Below, one piece after another: positions 28,126 through 36,574 of a DNA stretch of 64,000 nucleotides. The notes beneath the pieces were generated by a model. The model was not told the DNA's origin and did no database searches. It saw only the letters and a program-made list of their open reading frames with translations. The translations under genes were made by a program, and so were the position numbers. Source of the stretch: an uncultured Bacilli bacterium (GTDB taxonomy: Bacteria; Bacillota_I; Bacilli_A; RF39; UBA660); the NCBI GenBank assembly GCA_934168245.1, contig CAKPMY010000003.1, forward strand, positions 1 through 64,000, in the 5' to 3' direction. Each line of letters begins with the position of its first letter. Positions within the stretch are counted from its first letter, which is position 1.

Positions 28126-29011
28126 AATGTTAGGAAGAAGTATCCGTGATGCTTTTAAAAGTGTCATCAGGAACTTTAGTTTATCATTAGCCTCTATTTC
28201 CTGTATAACTATAACATTAATAATAGTTGCTATTGCTATAATGGCCTCATTTAATATTAATAACTTTACAGCTGAAATAGAAAAAGATTTAACAATCGTC
28301 GTATTTCTAGATAGAGATGCTACTGAAGATGACATAAAAGATGTTAAAACAAATATTGAAAAAATATCTAATGTTGATAAAATAACTTATATTTCTAAAA
28401 CTGAAGTAAAGAAAAATATGCAACAAGAATCCGAAGTATTAGATAAAGTTCTAGAAGGATATAAGGAAGGTGAAAGCCCTTTAAAAGATACTTATCAAGT
28501 AAAAGTAAAAGACATTGAACAAATAAAAGATACTGCTGATAGAATAAAGAAAATAAACTCTGTATCTGTAGTTAGATATGGCGAAGGTATGGTTGAAAAA
28601 CTAGTCTCAGCCTTTGACTCTGTAAAGAAAGTAACTTATGGAGTAGTAATTGCCCTAGTAGTAGTAACTGTCTTCTTAATTGTTAATACTATTAAACTAA
28701 CAATTTCTGCAAGGCGTCGTGAAATAGGTATCATGCGACTAGTAGGTGCTAGTAACTTTACTATTAAGACTCCATTCATAGTTGAAGGTATGATTCTTGG
28801 ACTATTAGGTTCAATAATACCAGTTGTCTTTACAACATATGGTTACATGGCTTTCTACAAACATTTTGATGGTTATCTATTCTCAAAATTAATAGTTTTA
28901 ATCAAGCCAGAACCATTTATTTATACAACATCATTAATGATAGTAATAATAGGAATCTTAGTTGGTATGATCGGTAGTGCGAGTGCCGTTAAGAAGTATT
29001 TAAAAATCTAA
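28112..29011 (+). CDS. ftsX: Cell division permease-like protein FtsX
   Basis: 299 residues. N-terminal membrane segment (about 20-45), an extracellular domain (about 50-165, with DLTIVVFLDRDATEDDIK and KINSVSVVRYGEGMVEKL), then three membrane segments with RRREIGIMRLVGASNF near 205-220. It transmits ATP hydrolysis by FtsE to an external peptidoglycan hydrolase. Overlaps ftsE by 14 bp; ATG 28112 has AAAGGAG at the right distance, 28106 does not. Confidence 0.92.
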   Translation: MKLFRMLGRSIRDAFKSVIRNFSLSLASISCITITLIIVAIAIMASFNINNFTAEIEKDLTIVVFLDRDATEDDIKDVKTNIEKISNVDKITYISKTEVKKNMQQESEVLDKVLEGYKEGESPLKDTYQVKVKDIEQIKDTADRIKKINSVSVVRYGEGMVEKLVSAFDSVKKVTYGVVIALVVVTVFLIVNTIKLTISARRREIGIMRLVGASNFTIKTPFIVEGMILGLLGSIIPVVFTTYGYMAFYKHFDGYLFSKLIVLIKPEPFIYTTSLMIVIIGILVGMIGSASAVKKYLKI

Positions 29012-30237
29012 TGAAAAAGAAAAAAATAATAAGTGTTCTATCAATAATAACTTTACTTCTTCCACTTGTAGCACTACCTATAAATACAAGTGCCAAAACT
29101 ATTAAACAGTTTGAAGATGAAGTAAAAAAATATACTAAAAAACTAGAAGAACAAAAGGCCAATCTTGCTACTAATGATGCCGAAGTTGCTAAAATTAGAA
29201 CCAAGATTGCTAATATTGAAAAACAAATAAAAGATGCCGAAGAAAAAATTAAATCTCTTCAAGCAGAAATCGATGCTAGTAATGAGGAAATAAAAGAAAA
29301 GGGCGAAGAAAGTAAACGAATCATTGAATATTATCAAATATCTAATGGTGATAATGCTTATCTAGAATATGCCTTTGGCGCAACTGATATAACTGATATG
29401 ATTTATCGCTTATCTGTAGTAGAACAATTAACTGAGTATAATGAACAGTTAATCAAAGAACTAGAAGATTTAATTGAAAAAAATAAGAATCAACAAAAAG
29501 AGCAAAAAAGTCAAAAAGAGGAACTAAATAAGTTAAAGACATCATTAGAAGATGAACGTGCTAAAATACAAGCCGATTCCATGGCCATAAAAGAGACAAT
29601 GCCAGGTATCGAAGAACAAATCAAAGCCGCTCAAGAAAACCTTAAGTACTATAAGGGCTTGGGCTGCGGAGACAATGAAGATATTCAAGCCTGTCAATAC
29701 AGAATTAGCCAAGCTCAAACAGGAGACTCTATACCAAGTGTAAATGGCTTCTATCGACCAATCGAATATGGTTACCTTACTCAAGGCTTCTATGGTTATG
29801 GTGGTCACTTAGGTTTAGATGTTTCAAGTTCTGATAAAGCAATTCCTGTATATCCAATCGCTACAGGTAGAGTATGGAAAGTATATTATGATAACTGTAT
29901 CTCTGGTGACTGGAGAAATGGTGGTAACTGTTCATACGGTTGTAACGGTAAAGCCTTAGTAGTAAAAATAAGGCACGATGTAAATGGAAAATATATCTAT
30001 TCAACTTATGCTCATATGCGTAGTTTTGGCAACATCCAAGAAGGACAAATAGTAACACCATTTACTATAATTGGTTACATGGGAGCAACCGGTTGTGCGA
30101 CTGGTCCACACGTACATCTAGAGATAACAAATTGTGACTGGTTTAAAGGTGGCGGCTGTACTTGGGATCAATACCAACGAAATGCTGTAAATCCTACCAA
30201 GTATGTAAATTTCCCAACTAAATGGAATAATCGTTAA
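29011..30237 (+). CDS. CwlO/PcsB-like M23 peptidoglycan hydrolase
   Basis: 408 residues. Signal peptide (about 1-28, ending NTSAKT), a long coiled coil (about 30-215) as in PcsB/CwlO-type FtsX partners, then an M23 (LytM) endopeptidase domain. Zinc ligands are visible in GGHLGLD near 264-270 and GPHVHLE near 364-370. Its ATG overlaps the FtsX stop by one base (TAATG). Gene order ftsE-ftsX-hydrolase strongly suggests it is the FtsEX-activated wall hydrolase. The M23 domain has extra cysteines (CISGDWRNGGNCSYGC), possibly disulfide-bonded outside the cell. Confidence 0.88.
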   Translation: MKKKKIISVLSIITLLLPLVALPINTSAKTIKQFEDEVKKYTKKLEEQKANLATNDAEVAKIRTKIANIEKQIKDAEEKIKSLQAEIDASNEEIKEKGEESKRIIEYYQISNGDNAYLEYAFGATDITDMIYRLSVVEQLTEYNEQLIKELEDLIEKNKNQQKEQKSQKEELNKLKTSLEDERAKIQADSMAIKETMPGIEEQIKAAQENLKYYKGLGCGDNEDIQACQYRISQAQTGDSIPSVNGFYRPIEYGYLTQGFYGYGGHLGLDVSSSDKAIPVYPIATGRVWKVYYDNCISGDWRNGGNCSYGCNGKALVVKIRHDVNGKYIYSTYAHMRSFGNIQEGQIVTPFTIIGYMGATGCATGPHVHLEITNCDWFKGGGCTWDQYQRNAVNPTKYVNFPTKWNNR

Positions 30238-30265
30238 ACATATAGGAAACTATATGTTTTTCTTT
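30236..30265 (+). terminator. Terminator of the ftsEX-hydrolase operon
   Basis: Perfect 10-bp stem AAACATATAG (30236-30245), loop GAAA, CTATATGTTT (30250-30259), followed by TTCTTTT. Confidence 0.9.
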
Positions 30266-30281
30266 TGTTAACAAAAAAAGG

Positions 30282-30310
30282 TTGACACATATAAAATATT
30301 ATGTTACTAT
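30282..30310 (+). promoter_or_regulatory. Sigma-A-type promoter of the leader peptide and ABC exporter
   Basis: TTGACA at 30282-30287 and TACTAT at 30305-30310 with 17 bp between them. Transcription should start about 30317, some 23 bases ahead of the leader ORF. Confidence 0.75.
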
Positions 30311-30339
30311 TGAACCATCAAACGAAAAGGAGTGAGAAT

Positions 30340-30438
30340 ATGATTAGAACAGTATATGACAAGACAAAGAGTAGTTTAATGAAAAATAATGATGACCTAT
30401 TGGGAATAGAAGTATTCTCGCTTGTTTTAAACGTATAA
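30340..30438 (+). CDS. 32-residue leader peptide ORF
   Basis: AAAAGGAGTGAGAAT precedes ATG. The peptide is MIRTVYDKTKSSLMKNNDD followed by LLGIEVFSLVLNV. It has its own promoter and ribosome site and is followed by a terminator, so it is clearly translated but too short for a usual enzyme. Position in front of a multidrug-type ABC exporter suggests a regulatory leader whose translation is sensed, as known for BmrB-bmrCD and macrolide-resistance leaders. The alternative is a free-standing small peptide, for example an exported or toxic peptide. Confidence 0.65.
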   Translation: MIRTVYDKTKSSLMKNNDDLLGIEVFSLVLNV

Positions 30439-30485
30439 TAAAATATAACTAAAACAAAGAAGAGGTCATCAAGACCTCTTTTGTT
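30391..30485 (+). promoter_or_regulatory. Transcription attenuator: terminator with competing anti-terminator pairing
   Basis: The terminator is AAGAGGTC-ATCAA-GACCTCTT (30460-30480) followed by TTTGTT. The leader ORF contains TGATGACCT (30390-30398), an exact complement of AGGTCATCA (30463-30471) in the terminator's left arm and loop. The two pairings exclude each other. A ribosome held on the leader could leave the upstream element free and favour readthrough into the ABC gene at 30538. Confidence 0.65.
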
Positions 30486-30537
30486 GTGAAACAAAATTAA
30501 TTATAACTATACAAAAAATATATAAGGAGATGAATTT

Positions 30538-32274
30538 ATGCAAAAATATAACAATTTTAAAATATTATGGCATTATCTAAAAGATGAAAAATTAAAACTG
30601 ACTTTCTACATTATTTTAGTATTTTCTTCATGCTTACCTACGTTATTAGCCGGTTATTTCTGGGGAAAAGCCTTAGAATTCCTAATTTTAAAAGACTTAA
30701 TGGGCTTTCTCAAATACTTAGCAATATGGGAAGGCATGTACATACTATTATATTCATTATTACAAATACCTCGAGATAAAATTTATAACTACCTTGAAAT
30801 AAAATTTATTGAAAATGTCAGTATGGACTTATACAAGAAAATAGATTGCTTACCAGCAAAGGCTTTTGAAGATATAGGGGTTGGTGAGTTTATAAATAGA
30901 TTATATAATGATCCAGATCGAATAATGGAATTACTTGCTAAATTAATAAGATTAATCTGTAAAGCCTTAGCAATCGTAGCGATTGTAATCCTAGCCTTTA
31001 CCATATCATGGCTTATTGGTTTAGAAATAATTGTCTTTGGAGTTATAATGGGCTTAATTTCAAACGTCTATTTCCCTAAAATCAAAAAGACTCAAGAGGA
31101 GATAAAAAAAGAGTCAGATACCTATGTCAAAATAGCAACCGAAAATATAACTGGTATCAGAGAAATAAAATCTCTAGGTATAAAGAAAAATATTGAAAAG
31201 AGAATTAATGCCCACCTAACATCATTATTTAAAAATACTAAGAAAAATAAAAATCACGAGGTTTGGTACTTTAGTCTCAATAATTTAGCCTATTTTGTCT
31301 TACAATTTATAATATTATTAACCTGTGGATATTTCTTTATTCAAGGAAAAATTGCTTATGCCACTTTTATAATGATGGAAATGTATATTTGGCGAATAGA
31401 TGAAGTAGTAGAAAGTATTTCAGAATTTGGAGTTAGTTACAATAAAGTAACGGTTTCCCTAAAGAGAATAGATGAACTTATCAACAATAAACTATATAAG
31501 GATGAACACTTTGGAAAAAAAGTTCTAGTTAACAATCCTGGAGTAGTTGAATTTAAAAATGTAAAATTTAAGTATTCTGAAGATGAAGACTATACTTTGA
31601 ATGGTCTAAATCTAAAAGTAGCACCAAATAAAAAGATTGCCATTGTCGGTAGATCTGGTAATGGTAAATCTACTATTTTCAATCTTTTACTAAGATATTT
31701 TGATTCAACAACTGGACAAATACTAATAGATGGAGTAGATATTAAAGATTTAACCGAAAAATCACTTCGAGAAAATATCTCCATTATAAGACAATCTCCA
31801 TTCTTATTTAATTTGACAATATTAGAAAACTTTAAACTAGTAAAACCAAACGTAACATTAAAAGAAGTAAGAAAGTATTGTAAAGAAGCCTATATTGATG
31901 ACTATATTATGTCTCTTCCGAATAAATACAATACAGTAATAGGCGAAGGTGGAATAAACTTATCCGGAGGTCAAAAACAACGATTAGCCATTGCTAGAAC
32001 TTTATTATTAAATACCAAAATAATTCTCTTCGATGAAGCAACATCTGCCCTTGATAATGAATCTCAAGAATATATCAAAAAAACAATTAACGATCTAGTA
32101 AAAGATCATACTATTATAATTGTTGCTCATCGTCTTTCTACCATAGTAGATGCTGATATAATTAATATAATCGACAAAGGCAAACTAGAAAGTTCTGGTA
32201 CTCATGAAGAATTACTAGAAAAATCAACAGTTTACCAAACTCTATATTCTAATGAAACGTCTAATTCAATCTAA
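30538..32274 (+). CDS. ABC exporter (fused membrane and ATPase domains)
   Basis: 578 residues. Six membrane segments in the first ~310 residues (ABC type-1 exporter), then an ATPase domain: GRSGNGKST near 374 (Walker A), INLSGGQKQRLAIARTLL near 475 (signature), IILFDEATSALD near 498 (Walker B) and IIVAHRLST near 530 (H-loop). A half-transporter expected to homodimerise and export lipids, drugs or peptides. AAGGAGATGAATTT precedes the ATG. It lies behind a leader peptide and attenuator, so expression is probably inducible, possibly by translation-inhibiting compounds. Confidence 0.88.
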   Translation: MQKYNNFKILWHYLKDEKLKLTFYIILVFSSCLPTLLAGYFWGKALEFLILKDLMGFLKYLAIWEGMYILLYSLLQIPRDKIYNYLEIKFIENVSMDLYKKIDCLPAKAFEDIGVGEFINRLYNDPDRIMELLAKLIRLICKALAIVAIVILAFTISWLIGLEIIVFGVIMGLISNVYFPKIKKTQEEIKKESDTYVKIATENITGIREIKSLGIKKNIEKRINAHLTSLFKNTKKNKNHEVWYFSLNNLAYFVLQFIILLTCGYFFIQGKIAYATFIMMEMYIWRIDEVVESISEFGVSYNKVTVSLKRIDELINNKLYKDEHFGKKVLVNNPGVVEFKNVKFKYSEDEDYTLNGLNLKVAPNKKIAIVGRSGNGKSTIFNLLLRYFDSTTGQILIDGVDIKDLTEKSLRENISIIRQSPFLFNLTILENFKLVKPNVTLKEVRKYCKEAYIDDYIMSLPNKYNTVIGEGGINLSGGQKQRLAIARTLLLNTKIILFDEATSALDNESQEYIKKTINDLVKDHTIIIVAHRLSTIVDADIINIIDKGKLESSGTHEELLEKSTVYQTLYSNETSNSI

Positions 32275-32343
32275 AACTATTGCAATACTAACGTAATTTG
32301 TGGTATACATATATTATGAAAATAATTAGAAGGGTAGATTAAA

Positions 32344-32859
32344 ATGAGAACATTTATTATAAGATTTATTGTAACAATTTTACTTCTTGTCAGTGCCGTT
32401 ATCTTTATAATATTTATCCAAAATGTTGTGGATAAAGGTGAAGCAATGCGAATATTAGATAATAGATTAATAGTTGCTAAAGAAGATTATAAATCTTACG
32501 GAATCGATAAATATGATCTAGTAATAGCCCATGAGATAACCGCAGACAAAATAAAAAAAGGCCAAATAATTGCTTATTATACAAGTAATGAAGAATACAA
32601 GTTTACAAAAGTATTAAATATTGAAGGTGACAAAGTAGAAATAGAGACAACGAAAAAGGACAAAACTATCACTACAGATGCCGTAAAAGGACTTTATTTC
32701 CAAGATAAAGTTGCTAAAGTAGGCAAATACATATTATATCTTCAAAGCCTAAAAGGATTTTTAACTTCTATGGGTGTTGTATTTGGAATAATAATTGTAA
32801 CCAGTCTATTTGAAAATATTAGTTTTGCTATACAGAAGATGTTTACAAAAAAAGCCTAA
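32344..32859 (+). CDS. Signal-peptidase-I-like membrane protein without an evident catalytic serine
   Basis: 171 residues. Membrane segments at about 7-27 and 140-160, with a small beta-rich domain between. ADKIKKGQIIAYYTSNEEYKFTKVLNIEGDKVEIETTKKD and the closing VAKVGKYILYLQSLKGFL follow the layout of SipW/archaeal-type S26 signal peptidases. The usual S-G-S-M-E-P motif is absent, so it is probably non-catalytic. This assignment is a low-identity judgement. It is located just before a type VII secretion cassette. Confidence 0.45.
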   Translation: MRTFIIRFIVTILLLVSAVIFIIFIQNVVDKGEAMRILDNRLIVAKEDYKSYGIDKYDLVIAHEITADKIKKGQIIAYYTSNEEYKFTKVLNIEGDKVEIETTKKDKTITTDAVKGLYFQDKVAKVGKYILYLQSLKGFLTSMGVVFGIIIVTSLFENISFAIQKMFTKKA

Positions 32860-32892
32860 AATACTACTAAATATTGTAGTATTTTTCTTTTT
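32860..32892 (+). terminator. Rho-independent terminator
   Basis: AATACTAC (32860-32867) pairs with GTAGTATT (32876-32883), then TTTCTTTTTC. Confidence 0.88.
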
Positions 32893-32906
32893 CTCATAAA
32901 ATTAAA

Positions 32907-32935
32907 TTGTTAATACATAAAATTAATGCTATAAT
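32907..32935 (+). promoter_or_regulatory. Promoter of the type VII cargo cassette
   Basis: TTGTTA (32907-32912), 17-bp spacer, TATAAT (32930-32935) with an upstream TG that makes it an extended -10 element. About 40 bp ahead of the first WXG100-like gene. Confidence 0.75.
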
Positions 32936-32976
32936 TAAACTAGATTATTATAACTAGAATAGAAAGTAGGGATAGT

Positions 32977-33270
32977 ATGAATGATATTTTTGTGTGCGAC
33001 TTTGATGAGGTAAATCGACTTTATGATACCATAACAGGAGACATTAATACTTTAGATGAAGACATTAATTCTAAAAAAGAGTCAACTCTAAATACGATAT
33101 CAACTAATTGGTTGGGAAAAGCATCTACGGCTTTTACCAATAGTCTTGATGCACAACATTCTAAAATAGATACAAATATTGAAAATGCCAGAAGTATGAT
33201 TAAATTTATAAAAAGTGCTAGTGATCAAATTCAACAATTGGAAACTGAACTCACTAGTTATGAAATATAG
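32977..33270 (+). CDS. WXG100-like type VII secretion protein
   Basis: 97 residues, all helical in appearance. A central turn NWLGKASTAFTNSL near residue 45 matches the W-x-G hairpin of ESAT-6/WXG100 proteins, and length is typical. Such proteins are exported as dimers or act as partners that carry larger cargo through the type VII system. First of four closely spaced genes (spacers 8-14 bp). Confidence 0.7.
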   Translation: MNDIFVCDFDEVNRLYDTITGDINTLDEDINSKKESTLNTISTNWLGKASTAFTNSLDAQHSKIDTNIENARSMIKFIKSASDQIQQLETELTSYEI

Positions 33271-33278
33271 GAGGGTTT

Positions 33279-33584
33279 ATGAATAATACTTTTAAAGTTA
33301 CTGACTATACTGCTTTAGATGATGCTTCAGCAAGTATTGTTGATAATGTAAATACTTCAGAAAGTAATTTGGATATTGTAAAAAACGATGTAAATAACCT
33401 TATGTCACCTAATGTTTTTGCAGGACCAATCGCAACTGATACAGAGGGAAATTGGAATACTATTTATAATGATTTACAAAACAATATTGCTCGTTTAGCT
33501 TTGGCTTCAACCGGATTAAATGACATCAATGCTAATTATCAAAATACTGATAGTACTAACTCTAGTTCAATATCAGGTGTATAG
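33279..33584 (+). CDS. Small helical protein, probable type VII cargo partner
   Basis: 101 residues with a central VFAGPIATDTEGNWNTIYNDL resembling a degenerate WXG hairpin, and a Ser/Asn-rich tail. TAGGAGGGTTT upstream. Size and position between a WXG100-like gene and two exported enzymes suggest a cargo-specific helper, as the small partner proteins of LXG effectors; this is inference. Confidence 0.5.
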   Translation: MNNTFKVTDYTALDDASASIVDNVNTSESNLDIVKNDVNNLMSPNVFAGPIATDTEGNWNTIYNDLQNNIARLALASTGLNDINANYQNTDSTNSSSISGV

Positions 33585-33597
33585 GAGATGAAATGTT

Positions 33598-34485
33598 ATG
33601 TTTAAATTAAATTGTGCAGAAGCAAGCCAAATTGCAACCGCTATAGGTAATGACAGTACTAATATGGCCGCTATAACCTCAACAGTTAGTGGAATGAATC
33701 CAGGTTCTGGCGAGTTTGATTTTGCAGGAGCAATTAGTGCCATAAATTCCAATATTAATGGTGCCTCTGATAAAATGAGTAATACTCAAAAGTATATAGC
33801 AACAGTAGTTGATAGTCATACCAATCTACAAGCAACCTTAAGAATGGAAGCAGTAACCTCAAATAGCACGCCAATAACAGCAGGTCAAGGCACCACAACA
33901 ACTCCTGAAGTAAAAGATCCTCTAGCCGCAACAGACCAAACAACCGAGGTAAAAGATCCTCTAGCAGCCTCACAAACGACGACTTCTGATGGCCTAACAG
34001 CACAGAAAACATTTACAATTCCAGAAGGCAACGGAACAAAGATGAAATATGAAACTGGTTGGGAAGATATCACTGATGAAACATCAAGACAATGGAGATT
34101 GAGACAGAAGTTAGGAAACGATTTTCAATGGGATAGCGAAGGCTTTGGTAAAGTTGGCGATAGGTATTTAATTGCCTGTACAACTACATATGGTCACGTT
34201 GGCGAATATGTTGATTTCAAACTAGATGATGGGACTGTTATACCTTGTATAATTGGTGATAGTAAAGGTGGTCCAAATAATTGTGCAGATGATAGTGTAT
34301 ATAAAGTAAATGAGTGGGGCCATGAAAATGGTAAAAATGTAATAGAATTTATCGTTGATAAAAGAAGTTGGTATGATCCAGACAATTCAATTGTAAAAAA
34401 TAATCCAGGTACAGATAGTAATCATCCAGAATGGAATCACAGAGTTGTAGAGGCTACAACTTATGGAAATTACTATTTTGATTAG
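33598..34485 (+). CDS. Predicted type VII-exported protein with a C-terminal barrel-like enzyme domain
   Basis: 295 residues. Helical, Ser/Asn-rich first ~85 residues without signal peptide, then a Thr-rich linker holding TEVKDPLAA-type units twice (about 104-126). The C-terminal domain (about 180-290) contains YLIACTTTYGHVGEYVDFKLDDG, CIIGDSKGG and VIEFIVDKRSWYD. This pattern is seen in wall-associated hydrolase-like domains of Firmicutes and their phages. A peptidoglycan-active or toxin role is inference. Follows two WXG-like genes by 13 bp. Confidence 0.5.
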   Translation: MFKLNCAEASQIATAIGNDSTNMAAITSTVSGMNPGSGEFDFAGAISAINSNINGASDKMSNTQKYIATVVDSHTNLQATLRMEAVTSNSTPITAGQGTTTTPEVKDPLAATDQTTEVKDPLAASQTTTSDGLTAQKTFTIPEGNGTKMKYETGWEDITDETSRQWRLRQKLGNDFQWDSEGFGKVGDRYLIACTTTYGHVGEYVDFKLDDGTVIPCIIGDSKGGPNNCADDSVYKVNEWGHENGKNVIEFIVDKRSWYDPDNSIVKNNPGTDSNHPEWNHRVVEATTYGNYYFD

Positions 34486-34499
34486 AAAGGGGTAACAAA

Positions 34500-35369
34500 A
34501 TGAGTGCAAGAGCTGAAGTTACAACAGTCTTTAACAATTACCTTAACAGGGTTAATAATATAGGGGTAGATATTTGGAATGGTGTTTCTAAAGACCATCT
34601 TACTAGTATGGCAAGGTCTTTTGATAGTGAATATAGAAGTCCTATTCTTACTCAACTATCTCAACTAGAAAGTGCCATTTCTAATTATGCCAAATGGCAA
34701 GTTGCAAAGCAAAATTATGAAAGAGCGAAAAGCAACTATAATAGCTGCTCTGGTGATACAGAAGAATCTAGAAGCCGCAGAAGCTATTATGCTAGACTTA
34801 TGCGACAATACAAAGCCGAAATGGAACAACTTGCCAAAGCAATAAACAGTGCACTTGAAAGTATTAAAGATGCCAGAATTAAATCTCAAGCAAACTTTGT
34901 TCAATACTATCAATATAATTATAAAGATGCAGGTTATGGCTATGGAACAACTATTGCAGAAGCAGGTTGTGGACCTACTGCTATGGCTATGGTTATATCA
35001 ACCTTAACAGATAAAGAAGTAACACCTGTAGATGCTGCCAATTGGAGTTTGGATCATGGCTTTAGATGTTATGGTAATGGTACATATTGGTCTTACTTTG
35101 ATGCCTATGCCAAAGAAAATGGTCTTGAGTGTACTCAGTCAACAATAAATGCTGATTCTATAACTTCAAACTTAAAAGATGGGAATCCTGTTATTGTCTC
35201 AGTTGGACCGGGAACATTTACTAAAAATGGTCACTTTGTAGTTCTAACCGGAATGACTGATGATGGTCAAGTTACTATAGCGGATCCTAATAGCGAGGAA
35301 AGATCAAGTAAAACATATGACCTTAATGTTTTCTTAAATGAAGGAACTCAGCAATGGGTCATCAAATAA
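34500..35369 (+). CDS. Type VII-type protein with C39-like papain-fold peptidase domain
   Basis: 289 residues. The N-terminal ~135 residues are helical without signal peptide (WNGVSKDHLTSMARSF, LXG/WXG-like). The C-terminal half is a Peptidase_C39_2-type domain: EAGCGPTAMAMVISTLT near 152 (Cys nucleophile), NGHFVVLTGM near 242 (His) and IADPNSEERS near 259 (Asp/Asn). Related exported enzymes cleave peptidoglycan peptides or act as bacteriocin or antibacterial effectors. No immunity gene is recognisable next to it; the collagen-like gene beyond is on the opposite strand. Confidence 0.65.
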   Translation: MSARAEVTTVFNNYLNRVNNIGVDIWNGVSKDHLTSMARSFDSEYRSPILTQLSQLESAISNYAKWQVAKQNYERAKSNYNSCSGDTEESRSRRSYYARLMRQYKAEMEQLAKAINSALESIKDARIKSQANFVQYYQYNYKDAGYGYGTTIAEAGCGPTAMAMVISTLTDKEVTPVDAANWSLDHGFRCYGNGTYWSYFDAYAKENGLECTQSTINADSITSNLKDGNPVIVSVGPGTFTKNGHFVVLTGMTDDGQVTIADPNSEERSSKTYDLNVFLNEGTQQWVIK

Positions 35370-35390
35370 AAAATAAATTATATCAATTCA

Positions 35391-35424
35391 AAACTACTTT
35401 CATCTAAATGAAAGTAGTTTTTGC
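35391..35424. terminator. Bidirectional terminator
   Basis: Perfect 14-bp stem AAAACTACTTTCAT (35391-35404), loop CTAA, ATGAAAGTAGTTTT (35409-35422). Separates the C39-like gene from the converging collagen-like gene. Confidence 0.88.
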
Positions 35425-35433
35425 TTTCCTGTA

Positions 35434-36192
35434 TTATAACTTAACTATATTCAAATATGCATTAGTACCAGAAACAGGTGAAATAGTAACTGCCGTAGTA
35501 GACTCAATACTTAAACTTATATTATCACCAGCCGCAAAAGAATTAATTGAACTACCAACAAAATCACTATCATTATTAGTTGTCGTATCTTTTACAATTG
35601 TCGTACTACCAATTGGAGTAGTATTTTGATTAATTTCAACTGTTACATTAGCATCAGTACTAGGTGATCCTGAGAAGAAATAATCAACTTTATAAGTTCC
35701 GGCTTCATTTATAGTTAAGGCATTTTGTGTACCTGTTGTAATACCAGAATTAGGTCCTGTACTTCCAAGTGGAATTGTCTGACTAACATTAGCCTCTAAA
35801 GTAATGTTATTAGTAGCATTGTCATATTTTCTACCAAAAGTTGCTACTGCTGAAGTACCTGGAGGCCCTGCTGGCCCGGTTGGACCAGTTGGACCAGTCG
35901 GACCAGTCTCTCCTGTCAAACCTGTATTTCCTTGCGGTCCCTGTACACCTTGTGGTCCCTGTGGACCGATAGGACCTGTGTCCCCAGTGTTTCCTCTAGG
36001 AATAGTAAAACTTAATACTACATTTTCTGCAGTACCCGTATTTGTTACACTAGCACTTGTACCAGGTGCTCCTGTTGTAGTTTGACCAACCGTAATAGTA
36101 GCCGCTCCTGCTGGCCCAGTTGGACCAGTCGGACCTAATACATAACAAACTTTCTTTGGAAATGAACCAGAACAATTATTTTCATTACACAT
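35434..36192 (-). CDS. Collagen-like (BclA-type) surface glycoprotein
   Basis: 252 residues. Short Cys-containing N-terminus, then Gly-X-Y repeats in two blocks ([10 protein letters not shown] near 20 and a long run near 72-115, mostly GPT/GPQ). The C-terminal ~135-residue domain ([41 protein letters not shown]) resembles the trimerising head of exosporium collagen-like proteins. Not obviously secreted by a classical signal. Together with spo0A it hints at spore coat or exosporium use, though similar proteins occur in non-sporeformers. An intact relative of the broken gene at 3454-4261. Confidence 0.85.
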   Translation of the reverse strand: MCNENNCSGSFPKKVCYVLGPTGPTGPAGAATITVGQTTTGAPGTSASVTNTGTAENVVLSFTIPRGNTGDTGPIGPQGPQGVQGPQGNTGLTGETGPTGPTGPTGPAGPPGTSAVATFGRKYDNATNNITLEANVSQTIPLGSTGPNSGITTGTQNALTINEAGTYKVDYFFSGSPSTDANVTVEINQNTTPIGSTTIVKDTTTNNDSDFVGSSINSFAAGDNISLSIESTTAVTISPVSGTNAYLNIVKL

Positions 36193-36574
36193 AAAACTTC
36201 TCCTTTCTGTAATAATTTATGTTTCTTAAAAATAAATGAACATTACTTAATCCTAAGAACAGACGAAAAAGATTTGTTAAACAGTACTAAATCTGGTATA
36301 TTATACTTGTTAAAAAAGGAGAAATATTATTATCTATACTGAACATAATAATATTAAATCAAGTTATATGAATGAGATTTTAAAATCTGCTGAAATAATT
36401 TATAATTACCTAAACATCCCAAATTATTTGGCTTAGAAACAGTAAAAATAGATAAATCAGTCCTAGACTCTTATTATTATCTAAAAAAGAAAGGGTATAA
36501 TAAATATTGTTTATGACCTATTGATTTATCTCTAAAAATGTAATATAAAAGATAATTGTGAAAGGAGTTTTCAT
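36193..36574 (+). other. Spacer with a decayed coding remnant
   Basis: ATG at 36368 gives MNEILKSAEIIYNYLNIPNY and two more residues, then a stop at 36434. One base earlier in frame the sequence continues LETVKIDKSVLDSYYYLKKK with seven more residues to a stop at 36514. This looks like a frameshifted fragment of a gene I do not recognise. The rest of the gap holds only the GAAAGGAG site of uvrB. Confidence 0.35.

Noticed and set aside
32427..32435. Exact DnaA-box TGTGGATAA (also at 4074, 12477 and 53685)
   Set aside because: Single copies inside coding or pseudogene sequence, mostly spelling Val-Asp-Lys-type codons, without clustering; not taken as binding sites on their own.
33900..33975. 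Minisatellite in the type VII cargo gene
   Set aside because: Only two copies of a VKDPLAA-coding unit; recorded in the gene entry and not as a separate element.
35804..36085. Open frame on the plus strand rich in PVGPVGPV and [11 protein letters not shown]
   Set aside because: It is the antisense reading of the Gly-X-Y repeats in the collagen-like gene on the other strand and has no ribosome site.
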